DNA of 64,000 nucleotides. Source: Clostridiaceae bacterium JG1575. GTDB lineage: Bacteria; Bacillota; Clostridia; Clostridiales; Clostridiaceae. Below, in pieces: positions 1 through 8,855 of the stretch (the first letter of the stretch is position 1; each line of letters starts with the position of its first letter). The notes below the pieces were generated by a model. It was not told the origin of the DNA and made no database searches. It saw only the letters and a program-made list of their open reading frames with translations. Where the stretch lies: positions 1-64,000 of the forward strand of contig LQGW01000053.1 of NCBI GenBank assembly GCA_002838815.1, read 5' to 3'. Both the position numbers and the translations under genes were made by a program.

Positions 1-44
1 ACGGTTTAACCATTAGCACAATTCATTTTACAGACTCAAAGCAT

Positions 45-112
45 TGCAAGAAGGCACCCATATCCTGACATACTTCTTGGTCAGAATATAGGGGCCTTTA
101 TTCAGCGCTTAC
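45..112 (-). mobile_element. IS66 terminal-end remnant (tnpC-side end)
   Basis: The reverse complement of this stretch matches the tnpC-side terminus of the IS66 element at 6599-6665 over about 67 bases with roughly seven mismatches, including the terminal repeat (here 97-112, one mismatch against the copy at 6599-6614). The 19-bp hairpin that is perfect in the 6614-6661 copy is mismatched here, so this is an old decayed end. No transposase sequence remains on its inner side at 1-44. Confidence 0.75.
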
Positions 113-211
113 CCATAAGCGGTAATAGACGCCCTGTTTAAACGCGCCTTTAGCAATGACTCGATTGTAGTTATCGCTTGTCATAAGGAGCGTAGGTCAG
201 CACGTCTTTTT

Positions 212-240
212 TTGAAGGGGTGGTTTTTTTGTACTATACT
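212..240 (+). promoter_or_regulatory. Sigma-A promoter of the signal peptidase gene
   Basis: -35 TTGAAG at 212-217, 17-base spacer, -10 TATACT at 235-240. Transcription would begin near 247, 11 bases before the TTG codon at 258 and about 60 before the ATG at 309. Confidence 0.6.
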
Positions 241-257
241 GTAAAGAACGGATTTTT

Positions 258-791
258 TTGAAAGACACGAAACAGTCCCCCCGAAAATGGGGGCGAAAGG
301 GGAAAACGATGGATGCGTTGCTGGCCGTTTTCGCAGGACTATTTGCCTTGACGCTGGTGCTTTTTGTGCTGCGTAGGACCGTACTTATTCCAGTGAAGGT
401 GCCCACGGCGTCCATGGTCCCTGCGATCATGCCTGGGGACATGCTGTTGGCCGTACGCCTCTATCGTCCGCTGAATGTTCGAAAAGGTCAAATTCTGCTT
501 TTCTATAAAATGGATCGACTGCTCATTAAACGCCTGCACGGCGGCCCTGGAGATGTGGTGGTTTTGCCGTGCCCTTCAAAGGGGCCGCAGGCAAAAGCTG
601 TGAAAGAGGGGTCGGAAGGTCCATCCCTTATTTTTCGGGTTCCGGTGGATTCTTATCTTTTTCTAGGCGATCATAAAGCGTGTTCGGAAGATGCCAGACA
701 CTGGACAGACCCCTATGTGCGAAGCGCGGATGTTTTGGCGCGAGCTCAATGGGTTCTTTGGCCCTTGCGGCGCTTCGGGAAACTTCAGTAA
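258..791 (+). CDS. lepB: Signal peptidase I (type I leader peptidase)
   Basis: Membrane-anchored serine protease that removes signal peptides from exported proteins. One N-terminal membrane helix (about residues 20-38) is followed by the catalytic serine in TASMVP (S52) and the general-base lysine in LIKRL (K91); the GDHKACSEDARHW stretch matches the conserved GD-N-x-S-x-D-S-R box of the family. The protein has 177 residues from TTG 258, short for a signal peptidase but normal for compact Gram-positive forms. The TTG has no clear ribosome site and lies only 11 bases from the predicted transcript start; ATG 309, preceded by GAAAGGGG, gives 160 residues and is a serious alternative. The lysine/arginine-rich residues 2-16 look like a genuine cytoplasmic N-terminus, so the longer form is listed. 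Confidence 0.9.
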   Translation: MKDTKQSPRKWGRKGKTMDALLAVFAGLFALTLVLFVLRRTVLIPVKVPTASMVPAIMPGDMLLAVRLYRPLNVRKGQILLFYKMDRLLIKRLHGGPGDVVVLPCPSKGPQAKAVKEGSEGPSLIFRVPVDSYLFLGDHKACSEDARHWTDPYVRSADVLARAQWVLWPLRRFGKLQ

Positions 792-897
792 TTTTTAATA
801 TATTCTTGGTATTATAGGAAGATGAATTCTATAAGGGCTGCGCAGAGCGTGCGCAACCCATGGCGGACACCTTGCAATGGAAACGAAAGGAACCTAT

Positions 898-2202
898 ATG
901 ATGGATTTAAATGAACGAATTGACAGCTACCGCGAAGAGATGATCCAAGCCCTTCGTCGAATACTTGCGCATCCTTCCGTGGCCGAAGAACCGGTTCCCG
1001 GAGCCCCATGTGGCCCTGCTGTGGCGGCTTGCTTGGAGGATTTTTTAAGCTTGGGTCGCGCCATGGGTTTTCATGCAGAAAACCTCGAAGGCTGGGTGGG
1101 CGAGCTCACGTACGGATCCGCTGAGGATTACGTCGCTGTCTTAGGCCATCTGGATATTGTCCCCGTTGGCAGCGGCTGGGTTCACGATCCCTTTGCGGGA
1201 GAGATTGAAGACGGAAAAATGTATGGGCGAGGCACCAACGACGATAAAGGCCCATTACTGGCCGCTCTTTTCGCGCTGAAGGCCATCAAGGAGAGCCATC
1301 TCAAGACTGGCTCCTCCATTCGCATCATCGCTGGAACCTGCGAGGAGACGGGGGGACCAGATATCGAAACCTACCTTCGTCATCGCAAGCAGCCCCGCGC
1401 CGGATTTACGCCGGATGCAAATTTTCCAGCCATCAATGCGGAAAAAGGGATTTTGAATGTTCGCTTGCAAAAAAAGATCGGGGATGAATCTTTTACCATT
1501 CTTCACCTAGAGGGGGGCAATGCGCCCAACATGGTGCCCGATGCAGCTCGCGCTGTGTTTTTACAAAACGGAGAAGAGAAAACCCTTCAAACAAAAGGAA
1601 TCTCTGCCCACGGCTCCACGCCGGAAAAAGGAGAAAATGCAATTTTGTCCTTATTCCGGCAGCTGGAGGATCAAGGCGAACCATGGCGTGAGATGATGAA
1701 CCCTCTTATTGCGGCCTTTGAAGACGTTCATGGTACCGGCTTGGGCTTGGGCTTGAGCGATGAGCCTTCGGGCAAGCTGTCGGCGAACCTTGGCCAAATG
1801 AGCTATGAAGAGGGCATTTTGTCCCTCATCGTCAATTTGCGGGTTCCCGTGACCTTTGGTCTTGAAGAGGTAGAGGCGCCTCTTCGAAAAACCTTTGAGC
1901 CTAAGGGCTTCACCGTTACCTTGGGCGAATTTACTCCGCCCCTTTACTATCCCAAGGATCTGCCCATGATCGAGACCTTGATGAAGGTCTATCGGCAGCA
2001 TACGGGAGAGGAGCGTGCGCAGCCCCTGGCCATCGGGGGAGGCACCTACGCTAAAACCATGGAAAATGTGGTGGCCTTTGGCCCGTCCTTACCCGGACGG
2101 CCCGATGTAGACCACATCGCAGACGAATACATTCACCTCTCAGATTTTATGCTCTGGACAAAGATTTACGCCCAAGCCATGCTTGAGCTCTCTGCGTTAT
2201 AA
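898..2202 (+). CDS. pepV: M20 family dipeptidase, PepV/Sapep type
   Basis: Cytoplasmic zinc dipeptidase that finishes peptide breakdown; 434 residues. Metal and catalytic motifs are in order: GHLDIVPVG (first zinc histidine and following aspartate), GRGTNDDKGP (bridging aspartate), and GTCEETGG (catalytic glutamate and zinc glutamate), with a lid domain between. The start is placed at ATG 898 because GAAAGG at 885-890 sits seven bases upstream; ATG 877 would use that ribosome site as coding sequence, and ATG 901 is also possible. It stands 56 bases before ftsH on the same strand. It fits with the M18 and M42 peptidases elsewhere in the window as part of peptide utilisation. Confidence 0.9.
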   Translation: MMDLNERIDSYREEMIQALRRILAHPSVAEEPVPGAPCGPAVAACLEDFLSLGRAMGFHAENLEGWVGELTYGSAEDYVAVLGHLDIVPVGSGWVHDPFAGEIEDGKMYGRGTNDDKGPLLAALFALKAIKESHLKTGSSIRIIAGTCEETGGPDIETYLRHRKQPRAGFTPDANFPAINAEKGILNVRLQKKIGDESFTILHLEGGNAPNMVPDAARAVFLQNGEEKTLQTKGISAHGSTPEKGENAILSLFRQLEDQGEPWREMMNPLIAAFEDVHGTGLGLGLSDEPSGKLSANLGQMSYEEGILSLIVNLRVPVTFGLEEVEAPLRKTFEPKGFTVTLGEFTPPLYYPKDLPMIETLMKVYRQHTGEERAQPLAIGGGTYAKTMENVVAFGPSLPGRPDVDHIADEYIHLSDFMLWTKIYAQAMLELSAL

Positions 2203-2257
2203 GAGCGGACGATCCAATGAGGATGGCAAGAAAAAGAGCCTAGGGAGGCGATGACGC

Positions 2258-4249
2258 TTGAATCAGGATAATAATAAACGACCCGGAGTCCCGGAACCGC
2301 CGCGTCCGGATGGACGCAGCCTCATCATGCTGGTACTGTTTTTGCTGGCTATGATGTTTATGTACTTCAACATCCGCAACATGACCAGTCCACGCACGGT
2401 GGAGTCCACCTACACGGACTTAACGAAGAACCTGGAAAAAGACAACGTCAAGGCCCTGGATTTTGATACGGGCAGCAACGAGGTTCTCTTCCAGCTTAAA
2501 AGCGGGGAAGCGCGCTATCGCATTAAGGTCAACAGCGAACTTGGCTCCGGCCTCGTGCAAGAAGCCGCCAAGCGCCAGATTCCCAGCAATGTGACAACCT
2601 CTACGGATTTTCTCACCATTTTGCTGAACATCCTGCCGGTGCTATTTATGGTGGTATTCTTTGTGTTCATGTTCCGCATGATCACTCGCACTATGAACAG
2701 TAAAGGCGGCATCATGGGTCTTGGCAAGAACACCGCCAAGCTGTATGAAAAAAGCACGGGAGTGAGCTTCAAGGATGTGGCGGCTCAAGAAGAAGCGAAG
2801 GAGTCCTTAACGGAGATTGTGGATTTTCTTCACAATCCGCAAAAATACGCCGACATTGGCGCAAGGCTCCCCAAGGGAGCACTCCTTGTTGGCCCACCAG
2901 GAACCGGAAAAACCCTCCTGGCCAAAGCCGTGGCCGGAGAGGCCAATGTGCCCTTTTTCTCCCAGTCGGGATCGGCGTTCGTGGAGATGTTTGTGGGGAT
3001 GGGGGCCGCTCGAGTCCGAGATATTTTCAAAGAGGCTGAGCAAAAAGCGCCCTGCATTATTTTCATCGATGAGATTGACGCCATTGGAAAAAGTCGTGAG
3101 AACGGCGGCCTTCCGGGCGGCAACGATGAGCGGGAGCAAACCCTCAACCAATTACTGGCGGAGATGGACGGTTTTGATTCCACCAAGGGTGTCGTCATGC
3201 TTGCCGCCACGAACCGACCGGAAGTGCTGGACAAAGCCTTGCTGCGTCCAGGGCGCTTTGATCGGCGCATCATTGTTGATGCTCCCGATCTTCGCGGGCG
3301 GGAAGCCATTTTGCGCGTCCATTCCAAGGACGTGAAGATGGGGGACGATGTCAATTTGAAGGAACTGGCCCAAGCCACTCCCGGAGCCGTGGGTGCGGAT
3401 CTTGCAAACATCATCAATGAAGGCGCGTTGCGCGCTGTGAAGAACGGGCGTCAGTACGTCAAGCAAGAAGATCTCATGGAAGCCATCGAGGTGGTCATTG
3501 CCGGTCAGCAAAAGAAGGACCGCATCATGAGCCCGAAGGAAAAACGCATCGTCTCCTTCCACGAAATCGGCCACGCTTTGGTGGCGGCGCTGCAAAAGAA
3601 CACCGACCCCGTGGTGAAAATCACCATCATTCCAAGAACCATGGGCAGTTTAGGCTATACCCTCCAGGTTCCCATGGATGATAAATACCTTATGAGTAAG
3701 GAAGAAATTTTGACGGAGATCAGCATTCTTTTGGGCGGGCGGGCCGCGGAAGAAGTGGAGTTTGGCTCCATCACCACCGGCGCCGCCAACGATATTGAGC
3801 GGGCAACAGCCATGGCCCGGAAAATGATTTCCATGTACGGCATGAGCGATACCTTCGATATGATGGCTTTGGAATCCGCCACCAATGCGTATCTGGACGG
3901 GCGTCCCGTCTCCAACGTCAGCCCGGAGACACAGACGAAGCTTGATCTTGAGACGAAGGAAATCATCAAAAAGTGCCACGAGCGGGCCGTCGCTCTGCTT
4001 CGAGCCAATCGAGACCTCTTGACGAAGGCCTCGGAGAAGCTTTTGGAAAAGGAGACCCTCAGCGGCCAAGAACTGGTGGACATCATTAAGGAATTTAAAG
4101 GCGAAGACTTTATAAAAGAAAGTCATGAGAACGACCCGAAGGACAAGCAATCTGGGGAAGGGATCCGCAATTTAGGCGGGGAGGACCAGTTGGCCCCTCC
4201 CGTTGTCGACGAGCCGAAGGCTCCGCAGGGACCCGAAGAAGAGTCTTAA
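2258..4249 (+). CDS. ftsH: ATP-dependent zinc metalloprotease FtsH
   Basis: Hexameric inner-membrane AAA+ protease that degrades misfolded membrane proteins and some soluble regulators. 663 residues: membrane helices near 24-40 and 119-143, Walker A GPPGTGKT at 212-219, Walker B FIDEIDA, the second region of homology around [18 protein letters not shown], and the zinc motif HEIGH at 435-439. The C-terminal tail is acidic and proline-rich, as in other Gram-positive FtsH proteins. Translation starts at TTG 2258 after AGGGAGG; an ATG at 2251 opens only a six-codon frame. It lies between pepV and a HelD-like gene with short gaps, probably one transcript. Confidence 0.97.
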   Translation: MNQDNNKRPGVPEPPRPDGRSLIMLVLFLLAMMFMYFNIRNMTSPRTVESTYTDLTKNLEKDNVKALDFDTGSNEVLFQLKSGEARYRIKVNSELGSGLVQEAAKRQIPSNVTTSTDFLTILLNILPVLFMVVFFVFMFRMITRTMNSKGGIMGLGKNTAKLYEKSTGVSFKDVAAQEEAKESLTEIVDFLHNPQKYADIGARLPKGALLVGPPGTGKTLLAKAVAGEANVPFFSQSGSAFVEMFVGMGAARVRDIFKEAEQKAPCIIFIDEIDAIGKSRENGGLPGGNDEREQTLNQLLAEMDGFDSTKGVVMLAATNRPEVLDKALLRPGRFDRRIIVDAPDLRGREAILRVHSKDVKMGDDVNLKELAQATPGAVGADLANIINEGALRAVKNGRQYVKQEDLMEAIEVVIAGQQKKDRIMSPKEKRIVSFHEIGHALVAALQKNTDPVVKITIIPRTMGSLGYTLQVPMDDKYLMSKEEILTEISILLGGRAAEEVEFGSITTGAANDIERATAMARKMISMYGMSDTFDMMALESATNAYLDGRPVSNVSPETQTKLDLETKEIIKKCHERAVALLRANRDLLTKASEKLLEKETLSGQELVDIIKEFKGEDFIKESHENDPKDKQSGEGIRNLGGEDQLAPPVVDEPKAPQGPEEES

Positions 4250-4288
4250 ACAAGGGATCTTCAAAAGGGTCAGGAGGAAGCAGAAAAA

Positions 4289-6418
4289 TTGTCAAAAGAA
4301 GAAATACAGCTGGACCGGATCCAGCCGGAGGTGGCCAAGGAAGAGGCACACCTCCGGTGGGTCATCGAGTCCCTAACTAAAAAAAGAAATCAAGACATCA
4401 GTCTTCAAGGGGATTTGGCCAATTATTTGGTGGAATACCGTAAGCAGATCATTGAAGAGCATAAGTTTGACGAAGATCAGCCCCTGGATGCCTTCGACCA
4501 AGAAATGTTTGCCAAGGAGGCCCGCTACAGCGCGGTGTTGACGCGGCTCAGAGAATATCAGGAGCTCCTGGATGTGCCGTATTTTGGCAAAATCACCTAC
4601 CAAGGGGTGGAAGGCATCGATCCGGAGCTGGATGAATGCTACATCGGGAAATACAGCTTTGTGGATCAGCAGACCTTTGACCGCATCATCGTGGATTGGC
4701 GCGCGCCCATTGCCTCCTTGTTCTATCACGGAGCTCTGGGCGAAGCTTCTTTTCAGGCGCCTTTGGGCACCATTCGAGTGGACATCAAAAACCGACGCCA
4801 ATTCTTAATTTCCGGTGGGCTTCTTGAGGGAATGTTTGATTCGGAGCGAGAAGTGCGGGACGAAATCCTGCAGCATGTGCTGTCCTCCCCGGCGTCGGAG
4901 AAGCTTAAAGACATCATTATGACCATCCAGCAAGAGCAAGACGAGATCATTCGTCTGCCTTGGCAGGGGACGGCTGTGGTCAACGGCGTGGCGGGATCTG
5001 GAAAGACCACCATTGCCCTACACCGTGTCGCCTGGCTTTTGTACAATCACCGGGAGGACCTTGAGGGCAACGTACTGATCCTCGGTCCCAACAACATCTT
5101 TATGGAATACATTTCCCAGGTACTCCCCTCCCTCGGGGAAACCGGGGTGCGGCAAAATACCGTACAGGACTTTATGATGGAGTGGCTCGACATTCCTTCG
5201 CAGCTGTTTTTGCCCCAAGAGGATCTTTATGAAGCCTTGGCCGAGGGAGATGAGGAGCTCAAGCAGGATCTGGAGTGGAAACGCTCCGAGGATTGGCTGC
5301 AAAAAATGGACGACTACGCAAACCAGCTCAACTATGATCTGTATCCGTTCCGCTCCTATACCTTTTTAGGGGAAGAACTGATGAGCCGGCAGGAGATGGA
5401 AAAGGCGCTGCTGGAGGACTTTGCTCGAATTCCCTTGATTAAGCGGGGCGAGCGGCTCAAGCGCATTCTGGTTCAGCGGATGCGGATGGTTCGCAATAAG
5501 GAATTAAAGCAAATCAACCGGCGCTACAAAACCATGGCCAAACGCATTGAGGCAGGGGAAATCTTGACGGAGGAAACGGCGCAAAGCCGAATGGATGAAA
5601 TCCGTGCCCTCATTGGAAAGGTGCTAGCCTTTCGGGATGAAATCCGTCCCTTGGGCAAGGGCAGTCCTGAGGAGCTTTACCAGCGCATCAACACCCTGCG
5701 CATTCTGACGCCAGAGGATCTGGCCCCCATGCTTTATTTAAAGCTCCGTATTGCTGGAATTCGCCTGCCTTACAAGGTCCGCCATTTGGTGGTGGATGAG
5801 GCGCAGGACTTATCCTTGAATACCTTCCGAGTCCTACGGGAGATGACCCGGTGCAACAACGCCACCGTCGTGGGTGACATCAATCAGCGCCTGGTGCTTT
5901 ATGCTGGACCGAGCTTCTTGGATTTGTCTTCCGTCTTTCCTGCGGTGCGCACCTTCCACTTGGAGAAAAGCTACCGATCCACGGATGAAATCGTCCATTA
6001 CGCCAACCAGTTCTTGCCGGCGGGACGCGCGCATTCACTGCGCGAAGGGGCCCCCGTGGCCTTCCTTCACCCCTTGGATTCAAAAGAACTCAAGGAGGCC
6101 CTGATCCGGACCCATCAAGAACTGAAAGCCGATGGGATTCAAACCATTGCCATCTTGACCCGGGATGGAGAAGCGGCCCAAAAAGTACACGATCTTCTGG
6201 GGGCGGATCTGCCCCATAAGTTTATTCGGGGAGAAAATGGGGTGTATTCGGCCCATACGCTCCTCTTGTCGGCCCTCTTGGCCAAAGGCTTGGAATTTGA
6301 TGCGGTGCTTCTCGTGGACTCTGCGCCTCAAAAAACCACGCCGGACCTTATGAAATACATCATGGCGACTCGGGCGCTTCATCGTCTGACGGTCTTCGAC
6401 TTCGAGGGGCCTCTCTAG
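4289..6418 (+). CDS. helD: UvrD/HelD-like superfamily 1 helicase
   Basis: 709-residue superfamily 1 ATPase of the HelD type, which in Bacillus clears stalled RNA polymerase. The long N-terminal arm (about residues 1-200, charged and helical) precedes Walker A GVAGSGKT at 233-240; Walker B is VVDEAQDLS near 500, and late helicase motifs appear as EKSYRST and AKGLEFDAVLL, ending in ATRALHRLTV. The arm-before-Walker-A arrangement separates it from plain UvrD/PcrA. Start is TTG 4289 with AGGAGG at 4272-4277. The gene ends 57 bases before IS66 debris; no convincing terminator was seen there. Confidence 0.85.
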   Translation: MSKEEIQLDRIQPEVAKEEAHLRWVIESLTKKRNQDISLQGDLANYLVEYRKQIIEEHKFDEDQPLDAFDQEMFAKEARYSAVLTRLREYQELLDVPYFGKITYQGVEGIDPELDECYIGKYSFVDQQTFDRIIVDWRAPIASLFYHGALGEASFQAPLGTIRVDIKNRRQFLISGGLLEGMFDSEREVRDEILQHVLSSPASEKLKDIIMTIQQEQDEIIRLPWQGTAVVNGVAGSGKTTIALHRVAWLLYNHREDLEGNVLILGPNNIFMEYISQVLPSLGETGVRQNTVQDFMMEWLDIPSQLFLPQEDLYEALAEGDEELKQDLEWKRSEDWLQKMDDYANQLNYDLYPFRSYTFLGEELMSRQEMEKALLEDFARIPLIKRGERLKRILVQRMRMVRNKELKQINRRYKTMAKRIEAGEILTEETAQSRMDEIRALIGKVLAFRDEIRPLGKGSPEELYQRINTLRILTPEDLAPMLYLKLRIAGIRLPYKVRHLVVDEAQDLSLNTFRVLREMTRCNNATVVGDINQRLVLYAGPSFLDLSSVFPAVRTFHLEKSYRSTDEIVHYANQFLPAGRAHSLREGAPVAFLHPLDSKELKEALIRTHQELKADGIQTIAILTRDGEAAQKVHDLLGADLPHKFIRGENGVYSAHTLLLSALLAKGLEFDAVLLVDSAPQKTTPDLMKYIMATRALHRLTVFDFEGPL

Positions 6419-6474
6419 GAGGACTCCCTGGGGGCCGTTTCAAATAAAAAACAACGTAAGCGGTAAATGGTAAG

Positions 6475-6598
6475 CTAAGCGCTAAATAAATACCACATAG
6501 CAAAACAAGCTGAACCTCAATACCATTAGGGTATGTCTAAAATAGGAGGTTCAGCTTGTCTAATGATCATGGTTATAAGCCGGAGAAGCAGATTTATC
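6475..6598 (+). mobile_element. Solo IS66 tnpB-side end with truncated tnpB start
   Basis: This 124-base segment matches, at roughly 90% identity, the reverse complement of the tnpB-side terminus of the neighbouring element (8741-8849). It includes the terminal repeat, the hairpin over the tnpB start (6510-6560) and about 14 codons of tnpB from TTG 6558, breaking off exactly where the next element begins at 6599. It faces away from the main element, so two tnpB-side ends flank the region in inverted orientation. A related degenerate repeat (GTAAGCGGTAAATGG, 6456-6470) lies just outside. Confidence 0.8.
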
Positions 6599-6613
6599 GT
6601 AAGCGCTAAATAA

Positions 6614-6661
6614 AGGCACCTATCTCCTGACCAAGAAGTATGTCAGGAGATAGGTGCCTTC
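6614..6661 (-). terminator. Hairpin at the tnpC end of the IS66 element
   Basis: A perfect 19-bp stem (arms 6613-6631 and 6643-6661) follows the tnpC stop at 6665 on the minus strand and is followed by TTTATTT inside the terminal repeat. It can end tnpC transcription and block read-through into or out of the element. Confidence 0.7.
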
Positions 6662-6664
6662 TTG

Positions 6665-8319
6665 CTATGCTTTTTTCTTTACTCGGATCTCTTCTGGAAT
6701 TTTCTCTGACCAGGGCATGACGTCTTCTAATTTCTCGTCCGTTTGCCTATTTTGGCTTAGCTCTTCCATGAGATAGGCAATATAACCTGTTGGGTTCAGA
6801 TCGTTAGCTTTTGCAGTTTCTACGATGCTAAAGAGGATTCCACAGGAATCGCCCCCCTTACTGAGTCGCTGAAAAGATCGTTCTTTCGGCCGATGACGAA
6901 TTGTTTTATGCCACGTTCTGCCCGATTATTGGACCGTTCTAAATCTCCATCAACAAGAAACCTCGTCAGGTTCTCCCAGTGATTCAGGCTGTAGGCAATG
7001 GCCTCCCCCAGCTTGCTTTTCGGGGTGACCATCATTCGCTCTTTTCTCAGCCATTCCTGTAGCGCCTCAACCTTGGGTTTCACCAGGTCCAGGCGTCGTT
7101 CATATCTTTCATTTCCTCGTAAGTGTGCTATCTTTTTCTCCAGATAGAACAGCTCATCAAAGCGACGCACCCCTTCATGGGCTGCGGTGTTCCGCCCCTT
7201 GGCGTTCTCCGGAATGGCCGTCACGCCGTCGGTAAACTTTCGCCTAGCATGAGCTAGGCAGCCAACCCTGGTAATTCCCGGCACCAGGTTGTATCCGGCA
7301 TACTCATCGGTCTGCAGATAGCCCTCAAATCCTGCCAGGAATTCTGCTGCATATTTGCCGTGGCGTCCCGGTCGGTACATGTACAAAGAGACTTGCCGAC
7401 CCTCCACTGCTGCTGAGGAGAAATGCCACATGTAGGATTTACTTTTGGCACTTTTACCATCCTTTTTCAGGACTTGGAAAGGTGTTTCATCCCCGTGGAT
7501 GATCCTCTGCTTCATGAGATGCTCCCTCAGTCGTTTGTAGACTGGTTCTAGGTATTTCTCAGAAGCTGAAATCGACCAGTTGGCCATGGTGGCTCGGGAT
7601 ATATAGATCCCTTCATCGGCCAGCAATTTTTCATACCGATAAAAGGGTACTTTTTCACAGTATTTCTTTGCAAGAATATGGGCGACCAAAGACACCGATC
7701 CAAACCCGCCCGGAAAAGCGGGGATAGGGGCCGGTGCTTTCTTAATAGGAGACCCTTCGGTATTGGTCTTTTCACAGCTCTGGCAGCTATAGATCTTTGT
7801 GATGTGTTTTTTAACAATGAAGCGCGGACGGATCACTTCAATCTCTTCACGGACTTCATCTTTGAGAAATCTGAGTGGGGAACCACAGGCATCACAAACC
7901 TTGCTCTCAATATCATGAATGACTTCAACCACCTCAAGGTCAGCAAAACACTCTTTCTTTGCTCCTACATTTCCCTTGGTTCTGCGAGCCGCTCTTTTCT
8001 CTTTGAGCTCTTCTACCGTAGGTTCCTCAATGGGGTTTTCTGCTTCTTCGACGATGGCAACCGCTTCATCGAACCCTTCGAACTTCAACTGGTTCGGATC
8101 TGTCTTTTCGCTGGAGCGACCAAAGCGCTTTTGAGCAGCCAAGCGATAGTACTCTTTGAATTTCTCCAATTCAGCTCTAAGCGTTTCATTTTCGCTTGAG
8201 GAAGCTTGAATTTGCTCCTGCAGTTTTAGGATGAGTTCTATGAGTTGATCCTGGTCAAGAAGCTGGAGTGTCTGCGTGTTATTCGGTTGGTTTTTTGAGG
8301 TGTATGTTGCTTTTTCCAT
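6665..8319 (-). pseudogene. tnpC: IS66 transposase TnpC, -1 frameshifted
   Basis: DDE transposase of IS66. The main frame runs from ATG 8319 to a stop at 6820 (499 residues): coiled N-terminus with a leucine-rich stretch, zinc-finger-like CDACGSPL and CQSC cysteines, and the catalytic core with HGDETPFQV, YAGYN and the ERGIKQFVIGRKN region. The last 13 residues are out of frame. Slipping back one base in the run of six C (plus strand) at 6852-6857 restores the usual C-terminus, which continues ILFSIVETAKANDLNP to a stop at 6665. So it is either a one-base loss in a homopolymer, a sequencing error there, or a -1 slippage site. Given the tnpB nonsense codon, decay is the simplest reading. Confidence 0.88.
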
Positions 8320-8345
8320 CCCTTAATATTACCACATTTTACACT

Positions 8346-8396
8346 TCAAAAAAAGCCTTAGAACCCTGATTTTATCAGTATTCCAAGGCTTTTTTG
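8346..8396 (-). terminator. Terminator-like hairpin between tnpB and tnpC
   Basis: Arms containing AAAAAAGCCTT and AAGGCTTTTTT form a strong stem with a U-run on either strand. It sits between tnpB and tnpC, so it could keep tnpC expression low or stop transcription from outside. Confidence 0.65.
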
Positions 8397-8405
8397 AATC
8401 TCTTT

Positions 8406-8768
8406 CTAGACCACTTTTGACTGTAGAACTTCCCTAAAACCATCGCGTTGATTGATGCTTAATCCATTCATCAACCAATCGTATTGCGACCTGATTCATT
8501 CATAGGGTTCTACCCGTTGATCGGGCCAGACGAACCGACCAGTTTCCAGTCGCTTGTAGTGGAGCCAAAACCCATTAAAATCCCAATGGACAATCTTGAT
8601 CTTATCCTTGGCCTTATTACAAAAGAGAAAGCAACTACCGCAAGATGGGCTGACCCGTAGGACTTCCTGAACATATGCGGTAAGTCCATTGATGGACAAA
8701 CGGAAATCCACAGGTTTGGAGATGAGATAAATCTTTTTCTCCATCTTATAACCATGATCATTAGACAA
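8406..8768 (-). pseudogene. tnpB: IS66 TnpB accessory protein with premature stop
   Basis: IS66 Orf2 (TnpB). From TTG 8768 the frame encodes the family core (PVDFRLSINGL, FLFCNKAKDKIKIVHWD, KRLETGRFVWP) but meets TGA at 8496-8498 after 90 residues. Reading through that single codon in the same frame gives 30 further residues with the expected QYDWLMNGLSI ending and a TAG at 8406-8408, for 120 residues in all, the normal TnpB length. The TGA is therefore a nonsense mutation. The start codon and ribosome site lie in a hairpin (8765-8819). Confidence 0.85.
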
Positions 8769-8819
8769 GCTGAACCTCTCATGTGAGACATCCCCTAATG
8801 GGGTTGAGGTTCAGCTTGT
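8765..8819 (-). promoter_or_regulatory. Hairpin masking the tnpB ribosome site and start
   Basis: Perfect 14-bp arms (8765-8778 and 8806-8819) enclose a smaller CCCC/GGGG stem. On the minus strand the 3' arm contains the GAGG ribosome site region and the TTG start at 8768-8766, so a transcript entering from outside would fold and hide the start. The solo end at 6510-6560 keeps the same arms while its loop has diverged, which argues the fold is selected. Confidence 0.6.
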
Positions 8820-8855
8820 TTTGCCATGTGGTATTTATTTAGCGCTTACCTTGTT

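Larger units (their letters stand above)
6599..8849 (-). mobile_element. IS66-family insertion sequence (inactivated)
   Basis: About 2.25 kb bounded by 16-bp terminal inverted repeats, GTAAGCGCTAAATAAA at 6599-6614 and its exact complement at 8834-8849. The GTAA tip is typical of IS66. Inside are tnpB and tnpC but no tnpA, as in the shorter IS66 subgroup. Both genes are broken (see their entries). The 8-base flanks, GATTTATC at 6591-6598 and CTTGTTTT at 8850-8857, do not match, so no target duplication remains; insertion was followed by recombination or deletion, consistent with the solo end alongside. Confidence 0.92.

Noticed and set aside
8496-8498. In-frame TGA in tnpB as a selenocysteine codon
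   Set aside because: No selenocysteine is known in TnpB and no insertion hairpin was seen after the codon; a nonsense mutation is simpler.
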